Below are positions 1 to 5,139 of a stretch of 5,139 bases of DNA, one piece after another (position 1 is the stretch's first letter; each line of letters starts with the position of its first letter). The notes under the pieces are model-generated. The model made no database searches. It saw nothing but the letters and a program-made list of their open reading frames with translations, and had not been told where the DNA came from. The DNA lies in NCBI GenBank assembly GCA_023460255.1, contig JAEWQZ010000059.1:1-5139 (forward strand), given 5' to 3'. Source of the DNA: Actinomycetes bacterium (GTDB taxonomy: Bacteria; Actinomycetota; Actinomycetes; Actinomycetales; Cellulomonadaceae). The position numbers were made by a program, and so were the translations under genes.

Positions 1-879
1 GGCGTGGGCAAGACCACCACGGCTGTGAACCTCGCCGCGGCGCTCGCGCAGGCCGGCCTCAACGTCCTCGTGGTCGACAACGACCCGCAGGGCAACGCGT
101 CGACGGCCCTCGGGGTCGATCACCGAGCGGGGACCCCGTCGGTCTACGAGGTGCTCGTCGAGGACGAGGAGCTCGCCGCCGTCGTCCAGCGGTCGTCCCG
201 GATCCCGCGACTGCTCTGCGCGCCCGCGACCATCGATCTCTCGGGGGCGGAGATCGAGCTCGTCTCGCTCGTGGCCCGTGAGAACCGGCTGCGCACCGCG
301 GTGGATCGGTACCTCGCCCACCGCGAGGAGACCGGCGAGGACCGCATCGACTACGTCTTCATCGACTGCCCGCCGAGCCTCGGCCTGCTCACGGTGAACG
401 CGTTCGTCGCTGCTCGGGAGGTGCTCATCCCGATCCAGTGCGAGTACTACGCGCTCGAGGGTCTCAGCCAGCTCCTCAAGAACGTCCAGCTCATCAAGAA
501 CCACCTCAACCCCGCCCTGCACGTGTCGACCATCCTGTTGACGATGTACGACGCCCGGACGAACCTCGCGCAGCAGGTCGCCGCGGAGGTGCGCGAGCAC
601 TTCCCGGCACAGACCCTGCGCACCACCGTCCCGAGGTCGGTGCGGATCTCTGAGGCGCCCAGCTACGGCCAGACCGTGATGACCTACGACCCGGGCTCCA
701 CGGGTGCGCTGTCGTACCTGGCCGCGGCGCGAGAGCTCGCCGAGCGCGCGCACCCCACGGTCGACGCGGTGCCCGGTGGGCTCCACGGCGTCGGCACGCA
801 GCACCCCGGCGATGACGGCGCCCCGGCGCACTCGACAGCGCCCACCCCCGTCGGCGACACCCCACTGAAGGAGTACTGA
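1..879 (+). CDS. parA: ParA/Soj-type chromosome partitioning ATPase, 5' end missing
   Basis: This is a ParA-family ATPase that moves ParB-parS complexes, using ATP-dependent binding to nucleoid DNA. The first codons read GVGKTTT, so the window opens inside the deviant Walker A motif (KGGVGKTTT). The GTG at position 4 encodes the valine of that motif and is not a start; the true start lies upstream. Visible residues (numbered from base 1) include VVDNDPQGN with Walker A' aspartates at 26 and 28, the Walker B FIDCPPS with Asp122 (bases 364-366), then IPIQCEYYALEGLSQL and PRSVRISEAPSYG, all typical of chromosomal Soj/ParA. After LAERA there is a tail of about 40 residues rich in Gly, Pro, His and Ala that the ATPase fold does not need. 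The stop overlaps the parB ATG by one base, so the two are probably one operon with coupled translation. The family call is very secure; assignment to the chromosomal rather than a plasmid system rests on the neighbours and on sequence type. Confidence 0.96.
   Translation, partial: GVGKTTTAVNLAAALAQAGLNVLVVDNDPQGNASTALGVDHRAGTPSVYEVLVEDEELAAVVQRSSRIPRLLCAPATIDLSGAEIELVSLVARENRLRTAVDRYLAHREETGEDRIDYVFIDCPPSLGLLTVNAFVAAREVLIPIQCEYYALEGLSQLLKNVQLIKNHLNPALHVSTILLTMYDARTNLAQQVAAEVREHFPAQTLRTTVPRSVRISEAPSYGQTVMTYDPGSTGALSYLAAARELAERAHPTVDAVPGGLHGVGTQHPGDDGAPAHSTAPTPVGDTPLKEY
867..873 (+). promoter_or_regulatory. Ribosome binding site of parB
   Basis: GAAGGAG lies five bases before the parB ATG at 879, inside the last codons of parA. 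It supports this ATG as the start and lets parB be translated from the parA transcript. Confidence 0.8.
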
Positions 880-1973
880 TGGCCGAGAAGCGTCGTGGGC
901 TGGGTCGGGGTCTCGGTGCGCTGATCCCGAGCGGGGGCGAGCGTGACTCGCGCCCGGTCGACGTGTTCTTCCCGGGTCCGCCTGTCGCGGGGGACGGGGT
1001 GCCGGCCCAGGACGGCGCGCCGGCCGAGGACGGGCTCGAGGCCGCGGCAGTCACCGCGCAGGGGTCGACCGGGGGGCCGGCTGGACCCGGCGCGAGCACC
1101 GACGCAGGCGTCGAGATCGACGGCCTCGTCCCGGTCCCGGGCGCCCGGTTCGCCGAGATCCCCGTGGCCCGGATCCGTCCGAACCCGCGTCAGCCGCGCA
1201 CCAGCTTCGACGAGGAGGCGCTCGTCGAGCTCGTCGCCTCCATCCGCGAGATCGGCGTGCTCCAGCCCGTCGTCGTGCGTCCACTCGCTGACGCCGACGC
1301 CGATCCCGAGCACGACTTCGAGCTCATCATGGGCGAGCGGCGCTGGCGGGCGAGCACCCAGGCCGGCCTCGACGTCGTTCCCGCGATCGTCCGCGAGACC
1401 GCCGACGGCGACCTCCTTCGTGACGCGCTGCTCGAGAACCTGCACCGCAGCGACCTCAACCCGCTCGAGGAGGCCGCCGCCTACCAGCAGCTTCTCGACG
1501 ACTTCGGCTGCACGCACGAGGAGCTGGCCCGCCGCATCCACCGGAGCCGGCCCCAGATCACCAACACGCTGCGACTCCTGCGCCTGCCACCGCACGTCCA
1601 GCGGCGCGTCGCAGCCGGTGTGCTGTCCGCGGGCCACGCCCGGGCGCTGCTCGGACTGCCGGACGCCGCCTCGATGGAGCGGCTCGCGCAGCGGATCGTC
1701 GCGGAGGGCCTGTCGGTGCGGGCCACCGAGGAGATCGTCGCCCTCGGCGGCGAGCCCGACGCCAAGAGGCCGGCACCCCGCGCCCCGCGTCCGGGGGAGC
1801 GGATCGCAGCTCTCGACGATCTCGCCACCAGGCTCTCCGACCGTCTGGACACGCGCGTGAAGGTCGCGCTCGGCAAGTCGAAGGGGCGCCTGACGGTCGA
1901 GTTCGCCTCCGTGCAGGATCTCAACCGCATCCTGGACGTCATCGCGCCGGACGACCCCGGCCTGCTGCGCTGA
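879..1973 (+). CDS. parB: ParB/Spo0J chromosome partitioning protein (CTPase DNA clamp)
   Basis: ParB binds parS, spreads as a CTP-gated sliding clamp, and stimulates ParA. The 364-residue product has the expected domain order. The N-terminal peptide KRRGLGRGLGALIP (residues 4-17) is the ParA-interacting segment. A low-complexity linker rich in Pro, Gly and Ala follows (about 18-88). The ParB/CTP-binding domain runs from about 92 to 200, with RPNPRQPR (100-107), GVLQPVVVRP, GERRWRA (152-158) and ENLHRSDLNPLEEA (186-199). The parS-recognising helix-turn-helix lies around 212-260 (RSRPQITNTLRLLRLP). The C-terminal dimerisation domain spans about 308-356. A short acidic insert (residues 137-146, DADADPEHDF) sits between VVVRP and the GERR box, where bacterial ParBs often have a short loop; this looks like harmless loop variation. 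The ATG overlaps the parA stop and has a good ribosome binding site. No parS-like 16-mer is visible in the window. Confidence 0.97.
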   Translation: MAEKRRGLGRGLGALIPSGGERDSRPVDVFFPGPPVAGDGVPAQDGAPAEDGLEAAAVTAQGSTGGPAGPGASTDAGVEIDGLVPVPGARFAEIPVARIRPNPRQPRTSFDEEALVELVASIREIGVLQPVVVRPLADADADPEHDFELIMGERRWRASTQAGLDVVPAIVRETADGDLLRDALLENLHRSDLNPLEEAAAYQQLLDDFGCTHEELARRIHRSRPQITNTLRLLRLPPHVQRRVAAGVLSAGHARALLGLPDAASMERLAQRIVAEGLSVRATEEIVALGGEPDAKRPAPRAPRPGERIAALDDLATRLSDRLDTRVKVALGKSKGRLTVEFASVQDLNRILDVIAPDDPGLLR

Positions 1974-1979
1974 CCACGC

Positions 1980-2001
1980 GCGGCGCGCCCCACCGCGCCG
2001 C
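1980..2001. terminator. GC-rich hairpin in the parB / aminotransferase convergent gap
   Basis: GCGGCGCG (1980-1987) and CGCGCCGC (1994-2001) form a perfect 8-bp stem with a six-base loop. It begins seven bases after the parB stop and lies 35 bases beyond the aminotransferase stop on the other strand. Its symmetry and placement between convergent genes fit a bidirectional terminator. There is no T-run on either side, so it is not a canonical intrinsic terminator; hairpin-only terminators have been proposed for actinobacteria. Confidence 0.45.
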
Positions 2002-2015
2002 CGAGGAGCGCCGAC

Positions 2016-2034
2016 CCGCGTCGTGCCGACGTGG
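2016..2034 (+). terminator. Second hairpin in the convergent gap
   Basis: On the + strand RNA, CCGCGTCG (2016-2023) pairs with CGACGTGG (2027-2034) around a three-base loop: eight pairs, one of them G-U. Read from the other strand the wobble becomes a C-A mismatch, so the structure favours the parB transcript. There is no T-run. It could be a back-up terminator for parB or simply a by-product of high GC. Confidence 0.3.
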
Positions 2035-2036
2035 AC

Positions 2037-3398
2037 TCAGACCGTGGCCGGCCCGCCGGTCTGCACGGGTCCGGACTCGGGGTGCGCGTCGGTGCCGAAG
2101 ATGCGCACCAGCTCGGCCTCCGCCTCGACGACGCCGGCGAGCCGCCGCACACCCTCGCGGATGCGGTCGGGCGTCGGGTAGCAGAACGAGAGCCGCATGT
2201 GGTCCGAACCCTGGCCGTCGGCGTAGAACGCCGTGCCGGACACGTACGCGACGAGCGCGGTGACGGCGCGGGGGAGCATGGCCCGGGCGTCGATGCCGTA
2301 GGGCAGCTTGACCCAGGTGTAGAAGCCGCCGCGGGGCACCGTCCAGCTCGCCTCGGGGAGGTGCTCGGCGAGCGCCCCCACCATCGCGTCGCGGCGCTCG
2401 CGGTACATCTCGCGATAGGCCTTGATCTGGCCGCGCCAGTCGTGGTTCGTGAGGTACGTGGAGACGGCGAGCTGCGACGCGTTCGACGGGCAGAGGATCG
2501 CCGACTCGCTGGCCAGCACGAGCTTCTCGCGGATGCCGGGCGGCGCGACGGCCCAGCCCACCCGGTAGCCGGGCGCGAACGTCTTGGAGAACGAGCCCAG
2601 GTAGACGACGCCGGTCTCGTCCATCGACCGCATCGCCGGGATGGGCTCGGCGTCGAAGCCGAGCAGCCCGTACGGGTTGTCCTCGATGACGAGCACCCCG
2701 TGCCGCCGCGCGATCTCCAGGACCCGCGGGCGGCGCTCCGGGGAGAGGGTCACGCCGGCGGGGTTGTGGAAGTTGGGCACCGTGTAGATGAGCTTCGCCT
2801 GGCGGCCCTCCGCGGCGAGCCGGGTGAGCGTCTCGTCGAGCGCCTCGGGCACCAGGCCGTCCTCGTCCAGAGGGACGTGCACGACGTCGGCCTCGTAGGA
2901 GCGGAACACGCCGAGGGCCCCGACGTAGCTCGGCGCCTCGGCGACGATGACGTCGCCTGGGTTGACGAACAAGCGCGTCACAAGGTCCAGCGCTTGTTGT
3001 GAGCCGGTGGTGACGACGACGTCGTCGGGATGGGCGTGGATGTGCTCCATCCGCATGACCTCGAGGATCTGCTCGCGCAGCGTCTCGTCGCCCTGGCCGA
3101 TGCCGTACTGGAGCGCCGTCGTGCCGCGCTTGAGCACGAGCTCGTGGGCCGACTCGGCCAGGGCCTCCAGCGGCAGGCCCTCGAGGTACGGCATGCCGCC
3201 GGCGAGGGAGATCACCTCGGGGCGGTTCGCGACGGCGAACAGGGCCCGGATCTCCGACGCGCGCATGCCGTGCGTGCGGTCGGCGTAGGCGTCGACCCAC
3301 GGGTCGAGGCGGGTCCCGGTGACGGGCTGGACGGGGTGGGCGGCGCTGCCGGAGGCAGGCGTCACCTGCCCCATCGGCTCGCCGGTCTCGGGAGTCAT
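2037..3398 (-). CDS. PLP-dependent aminotransferase, class I/II (fold type I), MocR/LysN-like without HTH domain
   Basis: The gene encodes a 453-residue cytoplasmic aminotransferase of the group that includes 2-aminoadipate transaminase (LysN) and the catalytic half of MocR/PdxR regulators. Visible signatures are SLAGGMPYLEGLP (64-76), LQYGIGQGDETLREQI (97-111), TTGSQQALDLV (130-140), NFHNPAG with the PLP-contacting Asn212, IEDNPYG with Asp240 and Tyr243, SFSKTF with the Schiff-base Lys272, GYRVGW with Arg279, GGFYTWVKLP, and MRLSFCY with the substrate-carboxylate Arg402. No GntR-type helix-turn-helix precedes the fold; the first roughly 30 residues are low-complexity, so it should be a plain enzyme. 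ATG 3398 is chosen because no in-frame start lies just upstream; ATG 3374 (residue 9) is an alternative. Neither has a convincing ribosome binding site. The substrate cannot be read from sequence; a branched-chain, aromatic or 2-aminoadipate-type amino donor is plausible. It lies downstream of trxA in the same direction and converges on parB. Confidence 0.92.
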   Translation of the reverse strand: MTPETGEPMGQVTPASGSAAHPVQPVTGTRLDPWVDAYADRTHGMRASEIRALFAVANRPEVISLAGGMPYLEGLPLEALAESAHELVLKRGTTALQYGIGQGDETLREQILEVMRMEHIHAHPDDVVVTTGSQQALDLVTRLFVNPGDVIVAEAPSYVGALGVFRSYEADVVHVPLDEDGLVPEALDETLTRLAAEGRQAKLIYTVPNFHNPAGVTLSPERRPRVLEIARRHGVLVIEDNPYGLLGFDAEPIPAMRSMDETGVVYLGSFSKTFAPGYRVGWAVAPPGIREKLVLASESAILCPSNASQLAVSTYLTNHDWRGQIKAYREMYRERRDAMVGALAEHLPEASWTVPRGGFYTWVKLPYGIDARAMLPRAVTALVAYVSGTAFYADGQGSDHMRLSFCYPTPDRIREGVRRLAGVVEAEAELVRIFGTDAHPESGPVQTGGPATV

Positions 3399-3416
3399 GG
3401 CAGGAAGTCTGCCATG
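3396..3416. repeat. Perfect 8-bp inverted repeat covering the aminotransferase start codon
   Basis: CATGGCAG (3396-3403) and CTGCCATG (3409-3416) are exact reverse complements separated by GAAGT. On the coding (-) strand the 3' arm ends in the ATG proposed as the start at 3398. In RNA this would be a hairpin that buries the start codon; in DNA it has the shape of a dimeric-repressor operator. Function is inferred only. Confidence 0.5.
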
Positions 3417-3488
3417 GGCGGCGCGGAGCCCCGCAGTGCATTCGTCCCGCCGAGCCCCCGGCGCGTCCGGATGTCGGGACCCACGGCA

Positions 3489-3520
3489 CCGCATGGCGGA
3501 CGACGCCCTGCATGGCGTCG
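3489..3520 (-). terminator. Two adjacent hairpins just after trxA, candidate trxBA terminator
   Basis: CGACGCC (3501-3507) pairs with GGCGTCG (3514-3520) around a six-base loop, starting six bases past the trxA stop at 3527. A smaller hairpin, CCGC (3489-3492) with GCGG (3496-3499), follows directly. There is no T-run, so termination may be partial and the aminotransferase could receive read-through. The rest of the 128-bp gap (3399-3526) shows no clear sigma-70-type promoter and no additional gene. Confidence 0.4.
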
Positions 3521-3526
3521 GACCCG

Positions 3527-3856
3527 TCAGGCCGGGGCGAGCACCTGCTCGATCTCGTTGACGAGGGCCGGCTTGGGACGCGCCCCGATGATCTGCTTCA
3601 CGAGCTCGCCACCGCTGTACACGTTCATGGTCGGGATCGAGATGATCCCGTACGCCTGCGCGACCTGCGGGTTCTCGTCGGTGTTGATCTTGACGATCTT
3701 CACCCGGCCCGCGTAGGTGGTCGACAGCTCCTCGAGGATCGGCGCGACCTGGAGGCACGGCCCGCACCACGGCGCCCAGAAGTCGACCAGCACCGGCAGG
3801 TCGGACTTCAGCACCTCGTCGGCGAAGGTGGCGTCGGTCACATGGGTGGTGCTCAC
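3527..3856 (-). CDS. trxA: Thioredoxin
   Basis: This is a 109-residue cytosolic thioredoxin, the usual length for the family, which reduces protein disulfides and is recharged by the TrxB encoded just upstream. The active site WCGPC is at residues 30-34 (redox Cys31 and Cys34), preceded by DFWAP with the buried acid Asp25. The cis-proline loop SIPT is at 73-76 (Pro75), and KINTDENPQVAQAYGI is typical. Leu35 follows the second active-site cysteine, where Lys or Arg is usual in bacterial thioredoxins. The GTG start at 3856-3854 sits in a GTGA overlap with the trxB stop and is preceded by GAGGAG five bases upstream, so the gene is translationally coupled to trxB. No signal peptide or membrane segment is present. 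Candidate terminator hairpins lie just after the stop. Confidence 0.97.
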   Translation of the reverse strand: MSTTHVTDATFADEVLKSDLPVLVDFWAPWCGPCLQVAPILEELSTTYAGRVKIVKINTDENPQVAQAYGIISIPTMNVYSGGELVKQIIGARPKPALVNEIEQVLAPA

Positions 3857-4854
3857 AGGGTCTCCTCGATCGTCTCGGGCAGGGCGGCGGGTGCCGGGGG
3901 CTCGGCGGAGTCGACGAGCGCGGCGAGGTAGTGCTGGGCGTCCAGGGCGGCGGCGCAGCCCGTGCCGGCCGCGGTGATCGCCTGGCGGTAGGTGTGGTCG
4001 ACGAGGTCGCCGGCCGCGAAGACCCCCGGCACGCTCGTGGCGGTCCCGCGGGCGCCGTCGGCACCGACGAGGACGTACCCCTCGGCGTCGACGTCGACCT
4101 GGCCGGCCACGAGCTCGCTGCGCGGCACGTGGCCGATCGCGACGAACAGGCCCGTCGCCTCGAGCTGCCGCTCCTCGCCGGTGACCGTGTCCCGCAGCGT
4201 GACGCCGGTGACGCGGTCGGCGCCGTGGATCGCGGCGACCTCGCTGTTCCAGGCGAACCGGATCTTGGGGTTCGACGTCGCGCGGTCGGCCATCACCTTC
4301 GAGGCCCGCAGCGCGTCGCGCCGGTGCACCACGGTCACGGTCTCGGCGAACCTCGTGAGGAAGGTGGCCTCCTCCATCGCGGAGTCCCCACCGCCGACGA
4401 CGACCACGTGCTGCCCGCGGAAGAAGAACCCGTCGCAGGTGGCGCACCACGACACCCCGTGGCCGGAGAGCCGCTTCTCGTCGGGCAGCCCCAGCTCGCG
4501 GTAGGCGGAGCCCATGGCGAGCACGACGGCGCGGGCCCGGTAGGTCTCCCCGCCGCCCGTGACCACCGTCTTCACCGGGCCGTCCAGCTCCAGGCGCGAG
4601 GCGTCGTCGTAGAGGATCTCCGCGCCGAACTGCTCGGCCTGCTTGCGCATGGTCTCCATGAGCTCGGGGCCCATGACGCCGTCGACGAACCCGGGGAAGT
4701 TCTCCACCTCGGTGGTGTTCATGAGCGCGCCGCCGGCCGTCACCGAGCCGGCCACGACCACCGGCGCGAGGCCGGCGCGGGCGGCGTAGATGGCCGCGGT
4801 GTAGCCGGCCGGCCCGGAACCGACGATGACGATGTCGCGGACGTTCTCGGTCAC
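3853..4854 (-). CDS. trxB: Thioredoxin reductase (NADPH, FAD)
   Basis: The gene encodes a low-molecular-weight thioredoxin-disulfide reductase that passes electrons from NADPH through FAD to thioredoxin. The 333-residue product contains the FAD-binding GSGPAG (12-17), TEVENFPGF (48-56), the redox pair CATC (Cys137, Cys140), the NADPH-binding GGGDSA (154-159) with HRR (177-179) accounting for NADPH preference, and the C-terminal FAD motif FAAGDLVDHTYRQAITAAGTG (Asp283). A tail of about 20 residues rich in Pro, Ala and Glu ends the protein beyond the conserved core. GTG 4854 is chosen because it places the Rossmann strand at the N-terminus and has GAGGA seven bases upstream; a TTG at 4932 would add 26 unlike residues and falls in the promoter, so it is rejected. 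The trxA start overlaps its stop by four bases. A candidate ECF-sigma promoter lies about 77 bases upstream. Confidence 0.98.
   Translation of the reverse strand: MTENVRDIVIVGSGPAGYTAAIYAARAGLAPVVVAGSVTAGGALMNTTEVENFPGFVDGVMGPELMETMRKQAEQFGAEILYDDASRLELDGPVKTVVTGGGETYRARAVVLAMGSAYRELGLPDEKRLSGHGVSWCATCDGFFFRGQHVVVVGGGDSAMEEATFLTRFAETVTVVHRRDALRASKVMADRATSNPKIRFAWNSEVAAIHGADRVTGVTLRDTVTGEERQLEATGLFVAIGHVPRSELVAGQVDVDAEGYVLVGADGARGTATSVPGVFAAGDLVDHTYRQAITAAGTGCAAALDAQHYLAALVDSAEPPAPAALPETIEETL
3862..3867 (-). promoter_or_regulatory. Ribosome binding site of trxA
   Basis: GAGGAG (on the - strand) lies five bases before the GTG start of trxA, inside the end of trxB. It settles the GTG start and the coupled arrangement. 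Confidence 0.8.
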
Positions 4855-4861
4855 TTCTCGG

Positions 4862-4866
4862 TCCTC
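4862..4866 (-). promoter_or_regulatory. Ribosome binding site of trxB
   Basis: GAGGA (on the - strand) lies seven bases before GTG 4854. It decides for this start over the upstream TTG at 4932. Confidence 0.7.
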
Positions 4867-4903
4867 ACTCCGGATGGGTCCACGCGGGGATCGCGGGGCG
4901 GCG

Positions 4904-4921
4904 GGCACAACATCCTGTGCC
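4904..4921 (-). other. Hairpin in the predicted trxB leader
   Basis: On the - strand, GGCACA (4921-4916) pairs perfectly with TGTGCC (4909-4904) around a six-base loop; one more G-U pair can form inside it. If transcription begins near 4924 from the predicted promoter, this stem-loop would sit close to the 5' end of the trxBA mRNA, about 50 bases ahead of the start codon. It could stabilise the transcript or be incidental. Confidence 0.4.
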
Positions 4922-4930
4922 GTCGGCGTC

Positions 4931-4957
4931 AACAGATCCTAGATGTGCCATGTTCCC
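4931..4957 (-). promoter_or_regulatory. Candidate SigR/SigH-type (disulfide stress) ECF promoter of trxBA
   Basis: On the - strand, GGGAAC (4957-4952) is followed by exactly 18 bases and then GTT (4933-4931). This matches the consensus of the oxidative-stress ECF sigma factors SigR (Streptomyces) and SigH (Mycobacterium), GGAAT/C - N18-19 - GTT. In both genera trxB-trxA is an established target of that regulon. The element points toward trxB and would start transcription near 4924, giving a leader of about 70 bases. The motif match is seen directly; sigma-factor assignment is inference from the family and the target gene. Confidence 0.72.
4936..4941 (-). promoter_or_regulatory. Possible housekeeping -10 element overlapping the ECF promoter
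   Basis: TAGGAT on the - strand fits TANNNT and lies inside the spacer of the ECF promoter. The base stretch about 17 bases upstream (GGTGCG) is a poor -35. It could give basal trxBA expression. Confidence 0.35.
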
Positions 4958-5013
4958 ACGCACCGCCGACGCACGGGTGACCACCACGCGACCTGCCGTC
5001 GACGCCCTCCGAC

Positions 5014-5139
5014 TCAGGAGACGGTGACCTCGTACAGCTCGATCCGGTTGCTGCCGTCGGGCGTCTGGGGCAGGGCGGGGAACCACAGGACGATGTGCTG
5101 GGCCGGCGTCGGCGTGCTGAGCGTGAGCACCGTCTCCGG
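5014..5139 (-). CDS. C-terminal 41 residues of an unidentified protein, possibly the MurJ-linked pseudokinase-like protein
   Basis: The open frame enters from the right edge and ends at TGA 5016-5014, reading PETVLTLSTP... to ...NRIELYEVTVS. The alternation of hydrophobic and polar residues (HIVLWFPALP, then RIELYEVTV) looks like the last strands of a beta-sandwich, of the discoidin or carbohydrate-binding type. In actinobacteria the gene just before trxB is often murJ with a fused or adjacent protein-kinase-like protein that ends in an extracytoplasmic beta-sandwich (Mycobacterium Rv3910). That location and this ending agree, but with 41 residues the identity is a guess. It runs in the same direction as trxB, 159 bases away. 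No strong terminator is visible after it. Confidence 0.6.
   Translation of the reverse strand, partial: PETVLTLSTPTPAQHIVLWFPALPQTPDGSNRIELYEVTVS

Larger units (their letters stand above)
4917..4974. repeat. Inverted repeat bracketing the trxB promoter
   Basis: CGTCGGCG (4921-4928) and CGCCGACG (4964-4971) are exact reverse complements separated by 35 bases. With one bulged base (C4920) the pairing extends to GTG 4917-4919 with CAC 4972-4974. The arms flank the candidate -10 and -35 elements. In DNA this rich in GC, one such 8-bp pair per gap of this size can arise by chance. Confidence 0.35.

Noticed and set aside
4..6. GTG at position 4 as a start codon for parA
   Set aside because: It encodes the valine of the Walker A motif KGGVGKTTT and the frame is open to the window edge, so the gene starts upstream.
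684..1637. Long - strand open frame of 317 codons opposite parA and parB
   Set aside because: It spans two well-supported genes on the other strand and shows no family features.
2031..3002. Long + strand open frame of 323 codons opposite the aminotransferase gene
   Set aside because: It mirrors the aminotransferase codons, has composition typical of antisense frames and no domain.
4124..4410. CACGTG cores as possible parS sites
   Set aside because: The CACGTG occurrences (for example near 4124 and 4406) lack the flanking TGTTT/AAACA of parS and fall inside trxB.
4851..4868. Five-codon leader frame (GTG AGG ACC GAG AAG TGA) overlapping the trxB start
   Set aside because: The frame overlaps the trxB start by GTGA, but no ribosome binding site is correctly spaced before its GTG and it uses the trxB ribosome binding site sequence; most likely chance.
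4855..4932. N-terminal extension of TrxB from TTG 4932
   Set aside because: The added residues are unlike the family, the TTG overlaps the promoter -10 element, and GTG 4854 has a proper ribosome binding site.
3931..4980. Long + strand open frame of 349 codons opposite trxB
   Set aside because: It is the antisense shadow of trxB, rich in His, Gly, Arg and Ala with no recognisable motif; high GC commonly produces such frames.

Overview
The window comes from a high-GC, Gram-positive actinobacterium. The codon use, the GTG starts, the type of ParA/ParB pair and the adjacent trxB-trxA pair all fit Actinomycetota. The protein wording resembles Micrococcales such as Cellulomonas and relatives, but that genus-level placement is an impression. 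It looks like ordinary chromosomal core sequence: nothing suggests a phage, transposon, CRISPR array, tRNA or rRNA.

Layout on the + strand: a parA gene whose 5' end lies outside the window (it opens inside the Walker A motif, to 879) overlaps parB (879-1973) by one base in TGATG. Together they encode the chromosome segregation ATPase and the CTP-dependent clamp that loads at parS. A 63-bp convergent gap (1974-2036) carries two GC-rich hairpins that may end transcription from both sides.

Layout on the - strand, read from right to left: the last 41 codons of an unidentified protein (5014-5139), probably the extracytoplasmic end of the MurJ-associated pseudokinase-like protein usually found here. 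Next is a 159-bp gap with a strong candidate for a disulfide-stress ECF-sigma promoter (GGAAC-N18-GTT). Then come trxB (3853-4854) and trxA (3527-3856), which overlap by four bases, then a 128-bp gap with hairpins, then a fold-type I PLP aminotransferase (2037-3398) that converges on parB.

The arrangement resembles the classic actinobacterial origin-proximal cluster (murJ - sigM - trxB - trxA - cwlM - parB - parA - rsmG in Mycobacterium), with an aminotransferase where Mycobacterium has cwlM. I find no undescribed system. The most informative signals are regulatory: the predicted redox promoter of trxBA, an inverted repeat bracketing it, a hairpin in its predicted leader, and an 8-bp-arm inverted repeat covering the start codon of the aminotransferase gene.
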